From: Sulfitobacter sp. M39
Lineage (GTDB): Bacteria > Pseudomonadota > Alphaproteobacteria > Rhodobacterales > Rhodobacteraceae
DNA length: 64,000 nucleotides
NCBI RefSeq assembly: GCF_021735935.1
Contig: NZ_WMDZ01000001.1
Coordinates: 1,550,001-1,614,000 of the forward strand
Reading direction: 5' to 3'
Part shown: positions 36,206-45,024 of the stretch, in pieces
How the letters are laid out: every line of letters begins with the position of its first letter
How positions within the stretch are numbered: the stretch's first letter is position 1
Translations under genes and position numbers: made by a program
The notes under the pieces: model-generated
Seen by the model: only the letters and a program-made list of their open reading frames with translations
Database searches by the model: none
What the model was told of the DNA's origin: nothing

Positions 36206-36502
36206 TTATTGCAAACCTTGGGACAAACGCTGCTTTTCCGACCCCGACAGAACCGATCCGCGCAAGCGCGCCGCACGCGCCTGCAACCGTTCGACCCGCG
36301 ATGTCAGCCCGCTTTCGGTTTGCGGGATGTTCACCTGTCCGGCCTCGGCTTTGGCAAGCAGCGGATCGACCGGCACAAGCGCGGGATAGTCCGAGGCGAG
36401 AAGCTCGGGCGTGGCACGGCTGTCGAGCGCGGGAAACTGCGTGCAGGCTGCGGGCAGGGTCAGCGCGGCAAGGCAGAGCGGAAGAAGGATACGGTGCGTC
36501 AT
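36206..36502 (-). CDS. Small putative lipoprotein
   Basis: A 98-residue protein with a lipoprotein signal peptide: positively charged start, hydrophobic LLPLCLAALTL and lipobox LPAAC with the lipidated Cys at 20. The mature part (about 78 residues) is polar, with a helical, Arg-rich C-terminus (TSRVERLQARAARLRGSVL). It should be membrane-anchored facing the periplasm. I recognise no family. It lies 106 bases upstream of hom on the same strand and is divergent from the TetR gene. Confidence 0.65.
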   Translation of the reverse strand: MTHRILLPLCLAALTLPAACTQFPALDSRATPELLASDYPALVPVDPLLAKAEAGQVNIPQTESGLTSRVERLQARAARLRGSVLSGSEKQRLSQGLQ

Positions 36503-36551
36503 AGATCAGTCATGCACCAGCGACGGAAATCGCGCAAGCAGGGGTTTGCCT

Positions 36552-36567
36552 TTGAACATGCGTTCAA
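36552..36567. promoter_or_regulatory. Palindrome TTGAAC-ATGC-GTTCAA, candidate TetR operator
   Basis: A perfect six-base inverted repeat with a four-base centre, 14 bases before the TetR start and between it and the divergent lipoprotein gene. Its size and position fit an autoregulatory TetR site. Confidence 0.5.
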
Positions 36568-36581
36568 TTAACCTTTGACCC

Positions 36582-37169
36582 ATGGCGCGTACAACCGGAT
36601 CACATTCTGACATCACTCGGCCCAAAATCCGCGCGGCAGCGTTGCGGCTTTTCGCCCGTCACGGCTTTGCTGCCGTATCCATGCGGGCACTGGCGACGGA
36701 AGTCGGGGTGCAGGCGGGCGCATTGTATAATTACACGCCGGACAAGCAGACGCTGCTGTTCAGCCTGTTGCAGGACCATATGAACGACCTGCTTGCGGCC
36801 TGCGACAGTGACCCCGGTCAAAGCGCAGTGGATCGCCTGCGCCAATTCGTCGACTTTCACATCCGCTTTCACGCCGACCGCCCGGACGAGGTTTTCATCT
36901 CTTATATGGAGCTGCGCAATCTCACGCCCGAGAACTTCGCCGAGGTCGAAGCATTGCGCCGCCAATACGAAGACCAGCTAGAGACGATTTTGCGCGACGG
37001 GGCGGCGGCGGGGGATTTCGCCATCGCCGATACCAAGATCGCGACCTTAGCGGTGATCGCGATGCTGACGGGGGTGAACACGTGGTTTCGCGCAGGCGGA
37101 CGGCTGTCGCTGGACGAGGTGATCGCGCAATATTGGGATATGGTGCGCAAGTCGGTCACGGCGGGGTAG
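36582..37169 (+). CDS. TetR/AcrR-family transcriptional regulator
   Basis: A 195-residue regulator. The N-terminal HTH is typical: AALRLFARHGFAAVSMRALATEVGVQAGALYNYTPDKQTLL. The C-terminal part (about 75-195) is an all-helical ligand domain that suggests the TetR_C_33/AcrR-like type seen with acyl-CoA or small hydrophobic effectors, but the ligand cannot be inferred. A palindrome immediately upstream is a candidate binding site. Adjacent genes give no clear regulon. Confidence 0.85.
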   Translation: MARTTGSHSDITRPKIRAAALRLFARHGFAAVSMRALATEVGVQAGALYNYTPDKQTLLFSLLQDHMNDLLAACDSDPGQSAVDRLRQFVDFHIRFHADRPDEVFISYMELRNLTPENFAEVEALRRQYEDQLETILRDGAAAGDFAIADTKIATLAVIAMLTGVNTWFRAGGRLSLDEVIAQYWDMVRKSVTAG

Positions 37170-37217
37170 GCCCCCGCACGCGACGCTTGTTTTTGCGGCG
37201 CTTCGCAGCGCAGGGCG

Positions 37218-37898
37218 TTAGTCGTCGAAGCCGACGAACCGCGTGACCTCTTCGACGGGGCGTCGGGTAGAGACGACGGCATTGGCCGAAAAATCCTCGT
37301 CCGGCCAGCCCATGGCGACGCAGGTCATGATCACCTGATCATCGGGGATTTGCGCATGTTCACGCACCACAGGCGATTGCATGATGCCCTGACCGTTGAT
37401 CACGCAGCCCAGACCTTTGCTCCACGCGGCGAGGACAAGGCCGTAGGTCACCGCGCCCAGATCGAAATGCGCGATGGTGCCATTGTCATCCAGCGACTTG
37501 TCAAAGCAGACGACGATGGACACCGGCGCATCGAACTGGCGGAAGCCGCGCATCACCCAATCTTGGCGGCGTTCCTTGTCGTCGCGTTCGATCCCCATGG
37601 CGGCAAAGAGCTGTTTCGCGATGCCGACCTGCCGGTCGCGGTGGACACCGGCATAGGCCCCGTGATCGCTGATTTCACGCACCGGCGGCACGCCTTGCAA
37701 CATACGGGTCGAATTCCCTTCGCGGACTTTTTCAAGCGGTTCGCCGGTCAGCACATGCAGATGCCACGGCTGGGTGTTCATCGACGATGGCGCGCGATTG
37801 GCCAGTGCGATGACCTCTTCCAGCAAGGCGCGCGGCACGAAGTCTTTCTTGAAGCCCCGGATGCTGCGCCGTTCCTGCATTGCCTGTTTCAGTTCCAT
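37218..37898 (-). CDS. Nitroreductase-family flavoprotein
   Basis: A 226-residue FMN-dependent oxidoreductase. The N-terminal ERRSIRGFKKDFVPRALLEEVIALANRAPSSMNTQPWHLHVLTG is the nitroreductase signature carrying FMN contacts; the C-terminal GLGCVING...IMTCVAMGWPDEDF completes the flavin site. Start chosen at 37898 (MELKQAM), which has a GGAGGG site, rather than an ATG five codons upstream. The physiological substrate is unknown; quinone and nitro-compound reduction are common for the family. Confidence 0.88.
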   Translation of the reverse strand: MELKQAMQERRSIRGFKKDFVPRALLEEVIALANRAPSSMNTQPWHLHVLTGEPLEKVREGNSTRMLQGVPPVREISDHGAYAGVHRDRQVGIAKQLFAAMGIERDDKERRQDWVMRGFRQFDAPVSIVVCFDKSLDDNGTIAHFDLGAVTYGLVLAAWSKGLGCVINGQGIMQSPVVREHAQIPDDQVIMTCVAMGWPDEDFSANAVVSTRRPVEEVTRFVGFDD

Positions 37899-37991
37899 CT
37901 TGCCCTCCCGCAAATTTCCTGACGGCTGTCAGACTGTTGCAGTTCCACGGTGGGGTCAAGCGCGGGTGGGGCCGCGTGCCGCTGCGTCAGA

Positions 37992-39365
37992 TCAGCAGTT
38001 CGGCACGTTGACCGCCAGACCCCCAAGCGAGGTTTCTTTATACTTTTCAGACATATCCGCGCCAGTCTGACGCATGGTTTCGATGCAGGCGTCCAGCGGC
38101 ACCAGATGCGTGCCGTCGCCGCGCAGCGCAAGCGACGCGGCGGACACCGCCTTGATCGCGCCAAGCCCGTTGCGTTCGATGCAAGGCACCTGCACCAGAC
38201 CGCGCACGGGGTCGCAGGTCATGCCCAGATGATGTTCCAGCGCGATTTCGGCGGCGTTCTCGATCTGCTGCGGCGTGCCGCCCATGACGGCACAGAGCCC
38301 GGCGGCGGACATGGCGGCGGCGCTGCCCACTTCGGCCTGACAGCCCGCTTCCGCCCCCGAGATCGACGCGTTGAATTTGACCAGCCCGCCGATCGCCGCA
38401 GCGGTGAGCAGGAAATCCTCTATATGCGCCTCCGACGCGCCAGGGACGTGATCCAGATAATAGCGCAGGGTCGCGGGCATCACACCCGCCGCACCATTGG
38501 TGGGGGCGGTGACGACTTGCCCACCGGCGGCATTTTCCTCGTTCACCGCCATGGCGTAAACGCTCATCCAGTCGTTGATCGTGTGGGGCGCGCGCTGGTT
38601 CTGGCCGCGTTCGGAAACCAGCGCATCATGGATCGCCTTGGCGCGGCGTTTGACGTTCAACCCGCCGGGCAGGATGCCATCGGTCTCCAGCCCGCGGTTG
38701 ATGCAGTCGTTCATCACCTGCCACAGCCGTTTGGTGCCGTCGCGTAGCTGCGCCGCCCCGCCGCGCGCTTCCTCGTTGGCGCGTTTCATCTGGGCGATGC
38801 TCTTGCCGGACTCTGTCGCCATCTGCAGCATCTCGGTTGCGGATTTGAACGGGAAGGGTATCGGCGCGCCTTCGTCTGTGTCCTTGCCCGCCGCCAGTTC
38901 GGCTTCGGTCATCACGAAGCCGCCACCGATGGAATAATACGTCTCGCGCAAGCTAACGTCGCCTTGGCCGTCGGTGGCCATCAGCATCATCCCGTTGGCG
39001 TGGCCGTCCAGCTTGATGTCATAGTCAAAGATCATATCGGACTTGGGCGCGAAGCTCAGCGTGCCAAACTCGGGCAGGGTGATCGTCTGCGTTCGGTTGA
39101 TCTCGGCCAGTACCTCTTCGGCGCGGTCATTGTCGTAGTCTTGCGGCGTGAACCCCGCGAGGCCAAGGATCGTGGCGCGGTCCGTGGCGTGGCCCACACC
39201 GGTAAAGGCCAGACTGCCGTGCAGGGAGGCGCGCAGGCCCGCAAATTTGAACGGCGAGGCGCGCATCAGGTCCAGAAACCGTGCCGCCGCCACCATCGGC
39301 CCCATCGTATGCGACGAGGACGGGCCGATGCCCACTTTGAACATATCGAAGACAGAGAGAAACAT
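37992..39365 (-). CDS. sdaA: L-serine ammonia-lyase, single-chain iron-sulfur type
   Basis: A 457-residue L-serine dehydratase converting serine to pyruvate and ammonia. The beta domain ([20 protein letters not shown]) precedes the alpha domain. Cysteines in [18 protein letters not shown] and in [18 protein letters not shown] are the ligands of the catalytic [4Fe-4S] cluster. Start at 39365 is chosen because [10 protein letters not shown] is the family N-terminus; it overlaps the GST stop by one base (TGATG), so translation is probably coupled. Confidence 0.93.
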   Translation of the reverse strand: MFLSVFDMFKVGIGPSSSHTMGPMVAAARFLDLMRASPFKFAGLRASLHGSLAFTGVGHATDRATILGLAGFTPQDYDNDRAEEVLAEINRTQTITLPEFGTLSFAPKSDMIFDYDIKLDGHANGMMLMATDGQGDVSLRETYYSIGGGFVMTEAELAAGKDTDEGAPIPFPFKSATEMLQMATESGKSIAQMKRANEEARGGAAQLRDGTKRLWQVMNDCINRGLETDGILPGGLNVKRRAKAIHDALVSERGQNQRAPHTINDWMSVYAMAVNEENAAGGQVVTAPTNGAAGVMPATLRYYLDHVPGASEAHIEDFLLTAAAIGGLVKFNASISGAEAGCQAEVGSAAAMSAAGLCAVMGGTPQQIENAAEIALEHHLGMTCDPVRGLVQVPCIERNGLGAIKAVSAASLALRGDGTHLVPLDACIETMRQTGADMSEKYKETSLGGLAVNVPNC

Positions 39366-40051
39366 CAGGTGGCACTTCCTATGGGTGGGGTGGCAAGGTG
39401 GGGCGCGGTAAAGGGCGTGGGCCCCAGCCCTTCGGCGGTTTGCGCGGCCGCCGTGCAGGGGAGCGTTTCGACCCGGGTGCAAAGCGCGTGCAGATGCGGG
39501 GTGGCGCGCAGATCGAACCAGCCGCGATCACGGGTGCGCGGATACAGCGCACACCAGCGCAACAGCGGGGCGAGGTAAAGCGCAAGCGCGAGGGGCAGCG
39601 CATCAGCCGCGGCCCGGTCCTCCAGCCTGCGCAGGTGGGTCTGCAACGCTTGGGTTACGGTCGTGTGCAGCGCGTCTTGGGCAGCGTCGTCAACGCCCAC
39701 GTATTTATCAGGGTAAAACAGCATACGCAGGGCAGGGTGCACCGTATTTGAGACGAAAAACAACCACTTGAGGAAATCCGCCCGCGTGGCATCCGTCGCG
39801 GCGGGGGCCAGCCCCCCGTGCCGGTCCGCCAGCCACAGCAGGATTGCGCCGGTTTCGAACATCGGCCCGTCCGGCGTCTGCAGCGCGGGGATCAGCCCGT
39901 GCGGGTTCAGCGCCAGATAGGCGGGGGCAGACTGCCCCCGCGCCGCGCGATCGACCAGACAGGTGTCATAGGCCACACCCTGCGCTTCAAGCGCGAGGCG
40001 GATGATCAGAGAGGCATTATCGGGGGCGTAGTGCAGCGTGTAATCGGTCAT
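39365..40051 (-). CDS. Glutathione S-transferase family protein
   Basis: A 228-residue protein with an N-terminal thioredoxin-like domain (YTLHYAPDNASLIIRLALEAQGVAY, then LNPHGLIPALQTPDGPMFETGAILLWLA, including the cis-Pro and the ES/ET glutathione-binding turn) and a helical C-terminal domain. The catalytic residue near the N-terminus is probably Ser/Asn of APDNAS, not Tyr. Start at 40051 (MTDYTLHY) opens the first strand. It is coupled to sdaA by a TGATG overlap. A further upstream ATG at 40069 is possible but has no better site. Confidence 0.82.
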   Translation of the reverse strand: MTDYTLHYAPDNASLIIRLALEAQGVAYDTCLVDRAARGQSAPAYLALNPHGLIPALQTPDGPMFETGAILLWLADRHGGLAPAATDATRADFLKWLFFVSNTVHPALRMLFYPDKYVGVDDAAQDALHTTVTQALQTHLRRLEDRAAADALPLALALYLAPLLRWCALYPRTRDRGWFDLRATPHLHALCTRVETLPCTAAAQTAEGLGPTPFTAPHLATPPIGSAT

Positions 40052-40279
40052 AGGCCGGTGGTATCCCATTGCGCCGGAGGCGGGCGATTGAAAACGACCG
40101 ATCTGCGCGGTTTGCGGTACTCTATCCAGATTATCGGCGCATAAAACCCCCGTGGCGTCGCAGTGCAGGCCATGTGACACCGTCTGTAGGCCACGCGACG
40201 CGACGACAATGCGGTTTTGAGGGTCGCGCGCCGGCGCGGCTGCGTCTATAAGGGCGTCGATTAACGAGGAGTCGCTGCC

Positions 40280-41068
40280 ATGACCGGAGAATTGTCACCC
40301 ATTGATAAGGCCAAATTTGTTGCCGCCAAACGCGCTGCACAATTTGTAGAAGACGGAATGCGCGTCGGATTGGGCACCGGCTCTACCGCCGCGTGGCTGG
40401 TGCGCTGCTTGGGCGAGATGGTGCGCGACGACGGCTTGCGGATCAAGGGCGTGCCCACGTCGACCCGTACCGCGCAGCTGGCGCGCGAAGTGGGGATCGA
40501 GGTGATCAGCCTTGATGAAGCCAAGTGGCTGGACCTGACCATCGACGGCGCGGACGAGTTCGACGGAGAGCTGAACCTGATCAAGGGCGGCGGCGGTGCC
40601 TTGCTGCAAGAAAAGATCGTGGCAACCGCTTCCGATCAAATGGTCGTGATTGCCGACATCGGCAAAGAGGTCGAAACACTGGGCGCATTTCCCCTTCCGG
40701 TAGAGGTTATCCCCTTCGGATGGCAGACCACACAAGCGCTTGTCGAAGAGACTTTGGTGTCGATGGACGTGCTGGGGCGTAATTCCACGCTGCGTATGAA
40801 CGGCGACATTCCCTTCGTGACGGACGAGGGGAACTACATCCTTGACCTGCATCTCAAGCGGATCGGCAACACCCGCCAGATGGCTTTGGTCATGAACCAA
40901 ATGCCGGGCGTAGTTGAAAACGGGCTGTTCATTGATATCTGTGATGCCGTGGTGATCGGCTATGGCGATGGCCGCGTCGAAGTGCGCGACATCAACGAAG
41001 GCACTGTTGATCGCGATAAGATGGAGTTTGTCGAGACGGATAACCTGTTCTCCGACCTGAGCGATTAA
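40280..41068 (+). CDS. rpiA: Ribose-5-phosphate isomerase A
   Basis: A 262-residue enzyme interconverting ribose-5-phosphate and ribulose-5-phosphate in the pentose phosphate pathway. Conserved blocks are VGLGTGSTAAWLVRCLGE (phosphate loop), GVPTSTRTAQLAREVGI, LTIDGADEFDGELNLIKGGGGALLQEKIVA (catalytic acids) and DEGNYILDLHLKRI. Strong GAGGAG site before ATG 40280. It is followed 21 bases later by the glutathione reductase gene on the same strand; both relate to NADPH metabolism, which is inference. Confidence 0.95.
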   Translation: MTGELSPIDKAKFVAAKRAAQFVEDGMRVGLGTGSTAAWLVRCLGEMVRDDGLRIKGVPTSTRTAQLAREVGIEVISLDEAKWLDLTIDGADEFDGELNLIKGGGGALLQEKIVATASDQMVVIADIGKEVETLGAFPLPVEVIPFGWQTTQALVEETLVSMDVLGRNSTLRMNGDIPFVTDEGNYILDLHLKRIGNTRQMALVMNQMPGVVENGLFIDICDAVVIGYGDGRVEVRDINEGTVDRDKMEFVETDNLFSDLSD

Positions 41069-41089
41069 CAAAGAAAGGCCCCGGCCCAG

Positions 41090-42556
41090 ATGAGCGATTT
41101 TGATTACGACCTTTTTGTCATTGGTGGCGGTTCCGGCGGAGTACGCGCCGCGCGTGTTGCGGCGGGTGAATACGGGGCCAAAGTCGCCCTCGCCGAAGAA
41201 GACCGCTATGGCGGGACATGCGTGATCCGGGGCTGTGTGCCGAAAAAGCTGATGGTCTTTGCCTCGGGCTATGCTGAATTGGTGGACGAGGCGAAATGCT
41301 TTGGCTGGGACATCAAGCCGGGCACCTTCGACTGGCACGCGTTCAAGACCCGCTTGAACAATGAACTGGACCGGCTGGAAGGCGTCTATCGCAAGCTGCT
41401 GGGGAATTCGGACGTCGAAACCTTTGACCAGCGCGCCACGATCAAGGACGCGCACACTGTGCAGCTGGCCAATGGCGAAACCCGCACGGCCAAGCACATC
41501 TTGCTGGCCACCGGCGGCCGTCCGGTACGCCCCGATGTGCCGAACGCCCATCTCGGGATTGTGTCGGACGATATCTTCCATCTCGAAAGCCTGCCCAAGT
41601 CGATCCTGATCGTGGGTGGCGGCTATATCGGCTGTGAATTCGCCTGTATCCTGAATGGCTTGGGGGTCGAGGTGACGATGTACAACCGCGCGGCACAGAT
41701 CCTGCGCGGTTTTGATGACGAGGCACGCGGGCTGATCGCTGAATCGATGACAAATGCAGGCGTCGATATCCACTGCGGCACCAATATCGTCGAAATGGCG
41801 CTGGAATCCGAACACGAGGCGGGCACCATGCCCAGCAACTCTGACGCGGCGATGGGGGCCACGGCTGCACAATCGAACGAGCTGAACAATTGCGACGCGC
41901 GCGCAGGCACGCAGGGGCCGATCTGGGTCAAAGCCTCCAACGGGGCTGAAAAGGTCTTTGACATGGTGCTGTTCGCCACAGGGCGTGCACCGAATACCGA
42001 TGGCATGGGGCTGGAAGAGGTCGGCGTGTCGCTGGGCCGTCGCCAAGAAGTCGAAGTCGACGAATACAGCCAGTCGGGCGTCCCGTCGATCTATGCCATC
42101 GGCGATGTCACCGACCGCGTGAACCTGACACCTGTTGCGATCCGCGAAGGCATGGCCTTTGTGCAAACCGTCTTTGGTGGCAACCCGACACCCGTGGATC
42201 ATGACCTGATCCCGTCGGCCGTTTTCACACAGCCCGAATTCGGCACCGTCGGCCTGACAGAAGAGCAAGCGGCAGAGCAGGAACCGGTCGAGATTTATTC
42301 GGCGTCGTTCCGGCCCATGCAAACGGCCTTTGCCGAAAAGAACAAACGTGTGATGATGAAGCTGATCGTCAGCAAGGAAACACGTGTCGTTCTGGGGTGC
42401 CACATCGTCGCACCAAACGCGGGCGAGCTGATCCAGCTGGTGGGCATTGCCGTGAAGGCGGGGCTGACAAAAGAGCAATTCGACGCGACCTGCGCCGTGC
42501 ACCCGACCATGTCCGAAGAGCTGGTCACCATGCGCAGTCCGACACGCACTGCTTGA
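41090..42556 (+). CDS. gor: Glutathione-disulfide reductase with a 36-residue insertion
   Basis: A 488-residue FAD flavoprotein regenerating glutathione with NADPH. The FAD motif is VIGGGSGGVRAARVAA, the redox-active cysteines are C44 and C49 (GGTCVIRGCVPKK), the NADP motif SILIVGGGYIGCEFA, the second FAD motif SIYAIGDVTDR and the C-terminal catalytic His-Glu is HPTMSEE. Length exceeds the usual about 450 residues because of an Asn/Ala-rich, charged insertion at about 240-275 between the NADP domain and the FATGR motif. The dimer interface domain is otherwise intact. Confidence 0.93.
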   Translation: MSDFDYDLFVIGGGSGGVRAARVAAGEYGAKVALAEEDRYGGTCVIRGCVPKKLMVFASGYAELVDEAKCFGWDIKPGTFDWHAFKTRLNNELDRLEGVYRKLLGNSDVETFDQRATIKDAHTVQLANGETRTAKHILLATGGRPVRPDVPNAHLGIVSDDIFHLESLPKSILIVGGGYIGCEFACILNGLGVEVTMYNRAAQILRGFDDEARGLIAESMTNAGVDIHCGTNIVEMALESEHEAGTMPSNSDAAMGATAAQSNELNNCDARAGTQGPIWVKASNGAEKVFDMVLFATGRAPNTDGMGLEEVGVSLGRRQEVEVDEYSQSGVPSIYAIGDVTDRVNLTPVAIREGMAFVQTVFGGNPTPVDHDLIPSAVFTQPEFGTVGLTEEQAAEQEPVEIYSASFRPMQTAFAEKNKRVMMKLIVSKETRVVLGCHIVAPNAGELIQLVGIAVKAGLTKEQFDATCAVHPTMSEELVTMRSPTRTA

Positions 42557-42649
42557 AGTTCGGGCGAATATGCCCAACTCTGCACAAGATAAAACCGCGT
42601 AGGCGGTTGGGATAGGGCCGCTGCAGCGGCCATACATAGGGAAGAATTA

Positions 42650-43873
42650 ATGGCTGGAAATACAGGCGGCCCTTGGGGCGGCGGAGGAAACTCAGGCGGT
42701 GGGAACAACGGTGGCGACCGCAACCGGCCCGGAGGGCAGCGGCCCACTGGCGGTGGCGGACGTGGTCCGGGTGGTGACAAAGGTCAGATGCCCGAGATCG
42801 ACGATCTGGTGAAAAAGGGTCAGGAACAGCTGCGCGTCCTCATGGGCGGCAAAGGCGGCACCCGTAACTCCGGCGGCTCTGGCGGGAATATGGGCGGCGC
42901 AGGCCCCAAGTTCACCCGCGGCACAGTGGGGCTGGGTCTGGTGGCGGCCGCTGTCGTCTGGGGGATGGCAAGCTTTTATACCGTGCGCCCTGAACAGCAG
43001 TCGATTGAACTCTTCCTTGGCGAGTTTTCTGGCATCGGGACAGAGGGTCTGAACTTTGCCCCTTGGCCTTTTGTCACAGCCGAAGTCTTTGATGTCACCA
43101 CCAACCGCGCCGAAACCATTGGCGCGGGCCGCAGCGGTGACGACAACGAAGGGCTTATGCTGACCACGGATGAAAACATCGTCGACATCGACTTTCAGGT
43201 CGTCTGGAATGTGAAGAACGCCGAGAACTTCAAGTTCTCGCTGCGGGATCCGCAAATGGCGGTGCGTGCGATTTCTGAATCCGCCATGCGCGAGATCATC
43301 GCCCAGTCCGAGCTGGCACCGATCCTCAACCGTGACCGTGCCACCATCGAAGCCTCCGCACGCGAGCTGATCCAGACCACGCTTGATAACCGCGAGACCG
43401 GAATCAACATCATCCGCGTCAACTTTAACAAGGTGGACCCGCCCAGCCAGACGGTCACCGTGACGGATGCAAACGGCAACACGACACAGGAATCCGTCAT
43501 CGACGCCTTCCGCGACGTGCAAGCCGCCGAACAGGAACGCGACCGGGTGGAACGTCAGGCTGATGCCTACGCCAACCGCCGCACTGCCGAAGCCCGTGGT
43601 GAATCCGCCCGCCTGCTGGAAGCCGCCGAAGGGTACCGCGCACGTGTGGTCAACGACGCCGTGGGTGAGGCAAGCCGCTTTGAAGCGGTATTGCAGGAAT
43701 ATGCAGCAGCACCCGATGTGACCCGTCGTCGTCTGTACATCGAAACCATGGAGAAAGTGCTGGGAGACGTGGACAAGATCATTCTTGAAAACGGCTCTGA
43801 TGGGACCGGGCAGGGGGTCGTGCCTTACCTGCCGCTCAATGAACTCCGCAACTCCAACCGAGGATCGAACTGA
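42650..43873 (+). CDS. hflK: FtsH protease modulator HflK
   Basis: A 407-residue SPFH-family membrane protein. Residues 1-75 form a Gly/Asn-rich cytosolic tail (GGPWGGGGNSGGGNNGG), followed by one membrane helix (about 85-108) and the periplasmic SPFH domain (GFEGLNFAPWPF-like entry, LTTDENIVDIDFQVVW, SESAMREIIAQSEL). A coiled coil rich in Ala/Glu/Arg lies at about 290-350. With HflC it forms the large ring around FtsH. The stop overlaps the hflC start (TGATG). Confidence 0.93.
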   Translation: MAGNTGGPWGGGGNSGGGNNGGDRNRPGGQRPTGGGGRGPGGDKGQMPEIDDLVKKGQEQLRVLMGGKGGTRNSGGSGGNMGGAGPKFTRGTVGLGLVAAAVVWGMASFYTVRPEQQSIELFLGEFSGIGTEGLNFAPWPFVTAEVFDVTTNRAETIGAGRSGDDNEGLMLTTDENIVDIDFQVVWNVKNAENFKFSLRDPQMAVRAISESAMREIIAQSELAPILNRDRATIEASARELIQTTLDNRETGINIIRVNFNKVDPPSQTVTVTDANGNTTQESVIDAFRDVQAAEQERDRVERQADAYANRRTAEARGESARLLEAAEGYRARVVNDAVGEASRFEAVLQEYAAAPDVTRRRLYIETMEKVLGDVDKIILENGSDGTGQGVVPYLPLNELRNSNRGSN

Positions 43874-44784
43874 TGCGTAAACTCAATATCCTCATCCCCG
43901 TGGTTGTGATCGCAGCCGTTGTCGCCCTGTCGTCGATCTTTATCGTGGACGAACGTGAACGCGCGCTGGTGCTGCGCTTTGGCCAGATCAAACAGGTGCG
44001 TGAAGACGCGGGCATCGGGTTCAAAATCCCGCTGCTGGACGAGGTCGTCCGCTATGACGACCGTATCCTGTCGCTTGAAACGCCGATGATCGAGGTCACC
44101 CCCGCCGATGACCGTCGTCTCGAAGTGGATGCCTTTGTGCTGTACCGCATCAACAGCGTCCGCCAGTTCCGTCAGGCCCTTGGCACCGACGGTGGCCGTC
44201 AGGCTGAGATCCAGTTGAACGGTATTCTTGACGGTCAGATCCGTGCGGTTCTGGGCTCGCAGGGTGTGACATCCAACACCATCCTGTCCCCCGAACGCTC
44301 TGCCCTGATGGACCAGATCCGCGAACGTTCTGACGCGCGTGCGCAGGCGCTTGGTCTGGATGTGGTCGATGTGCGTTTGCGCCAGACCAACCTGCCAGAG
44401 CAGAACTTTGACGCGACCCTGCAACGGATGATCGCTGAACGTGACCGCGAAGCGACCGATGAACGCGCCCGTGGCCGCGAGGCGGCGCAACGTGTCACCG
44501 CCCTTGCGGATCGTACCTACGAGGAAATTCTGTCGGAAGCCCGCCGCGACGCCCGTATCACCGAAGGTGAGGCCGACGCCGAGCGGAACAAGATCTTTGC
44601 GCAAGCCTATTCCAAGGATGCGGAGTTCTTTGAATTCTACCGCTCGCTCAGCGCTTACGAGCAAGCGTTGAAAGGCGAGAATTCCACTATGGTGATGTCG
44701 CCCGACAGCGAGTTCTTTAACTACCTCAAGTCGGACGAAGGCAGCCGCAACCAACGCGCGACCACCACCGGGACTGGCAACTGA
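43873..44784 (+). CDS. hflC: FtsH protease modulator HflC
   Basis: A 303-residue partner of HflK: an N-terminal membrane helix (ILIPVVVIAAVVALSSIFIV), then the SPFH domain (DERERALVLRFGQIKQV, GIGFKIPLLDEVVRYDDRILSLE, EVDAFVLYRI) and a C-terminal coiled coil. Its start overlaps the hflK stop by one base. In Enterobacteria HflK and HflC restrain FtsH; the same role is likely here. A terminator follows the gene. Confidence 0.94.
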   Translation: MRKLNILIPVVVIAAVVALSSIFIVDERERALVLRFGQIKQVREDAGIGFKIPLLDEVVRYDDRILSLETPMIEVTPADDRRLEVDAFVLYRINSVRQFRQALGTDGGRQAEIQLNGILDGQIRAVLGSQGVTSNTILSPERSALMDQIRERSDARAQALGLDVVDVRLRQTNLPEQNFDATLQRMIAERDREATDERARGREAAQRVTALADRTYEEILSEARRDARITEGEADAERNKIFAQAYSKDAEFFEFYRSLSAYEQALKGENSTMVMSPDSEFFNYLKSDEGSRNQRATTTGTGN

Positions 44785-44805
44785 TCCTATCCACGGTGCA
44801 CTTTC

Positions 44806-44839
44806 AAACAGGGGCTGGCAGAAATGCCGGCCCCTGTTT
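44806..44839 (+). terminator. Terminator after hflC
   Basis: AAACAGGGGCTGGC pairs with GCCGGCCCCTGTTT (one mismatch), followed by CGTTT. It separates hflKC from degP, which follows after about 185 bases without other visible features. Confidence 0.75.
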
Positions 44840-45024
44840 CGTTTGGGGGCATGACCACGGGATCAACGGGATGATGGGCGGCAATTTCGCATAGAAACCG
44901 AGGGTCGCGTTGACATGCGCGTGAGGATGACCATCTTTCACCTTGCAGCAGTGGGTTTGCAGATGCACTCTGCCAAGGACACACAAACGGGGTGTATCGC
45001 CCCTTATAAAACCGGAGTTGACGA

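Noticed and set aside
40295..42637. 780-codon open frame on the minus strand
   Set aside because: It lies antisense to rpiA and gor, both unambiguous. A high-GC third-position shadow.
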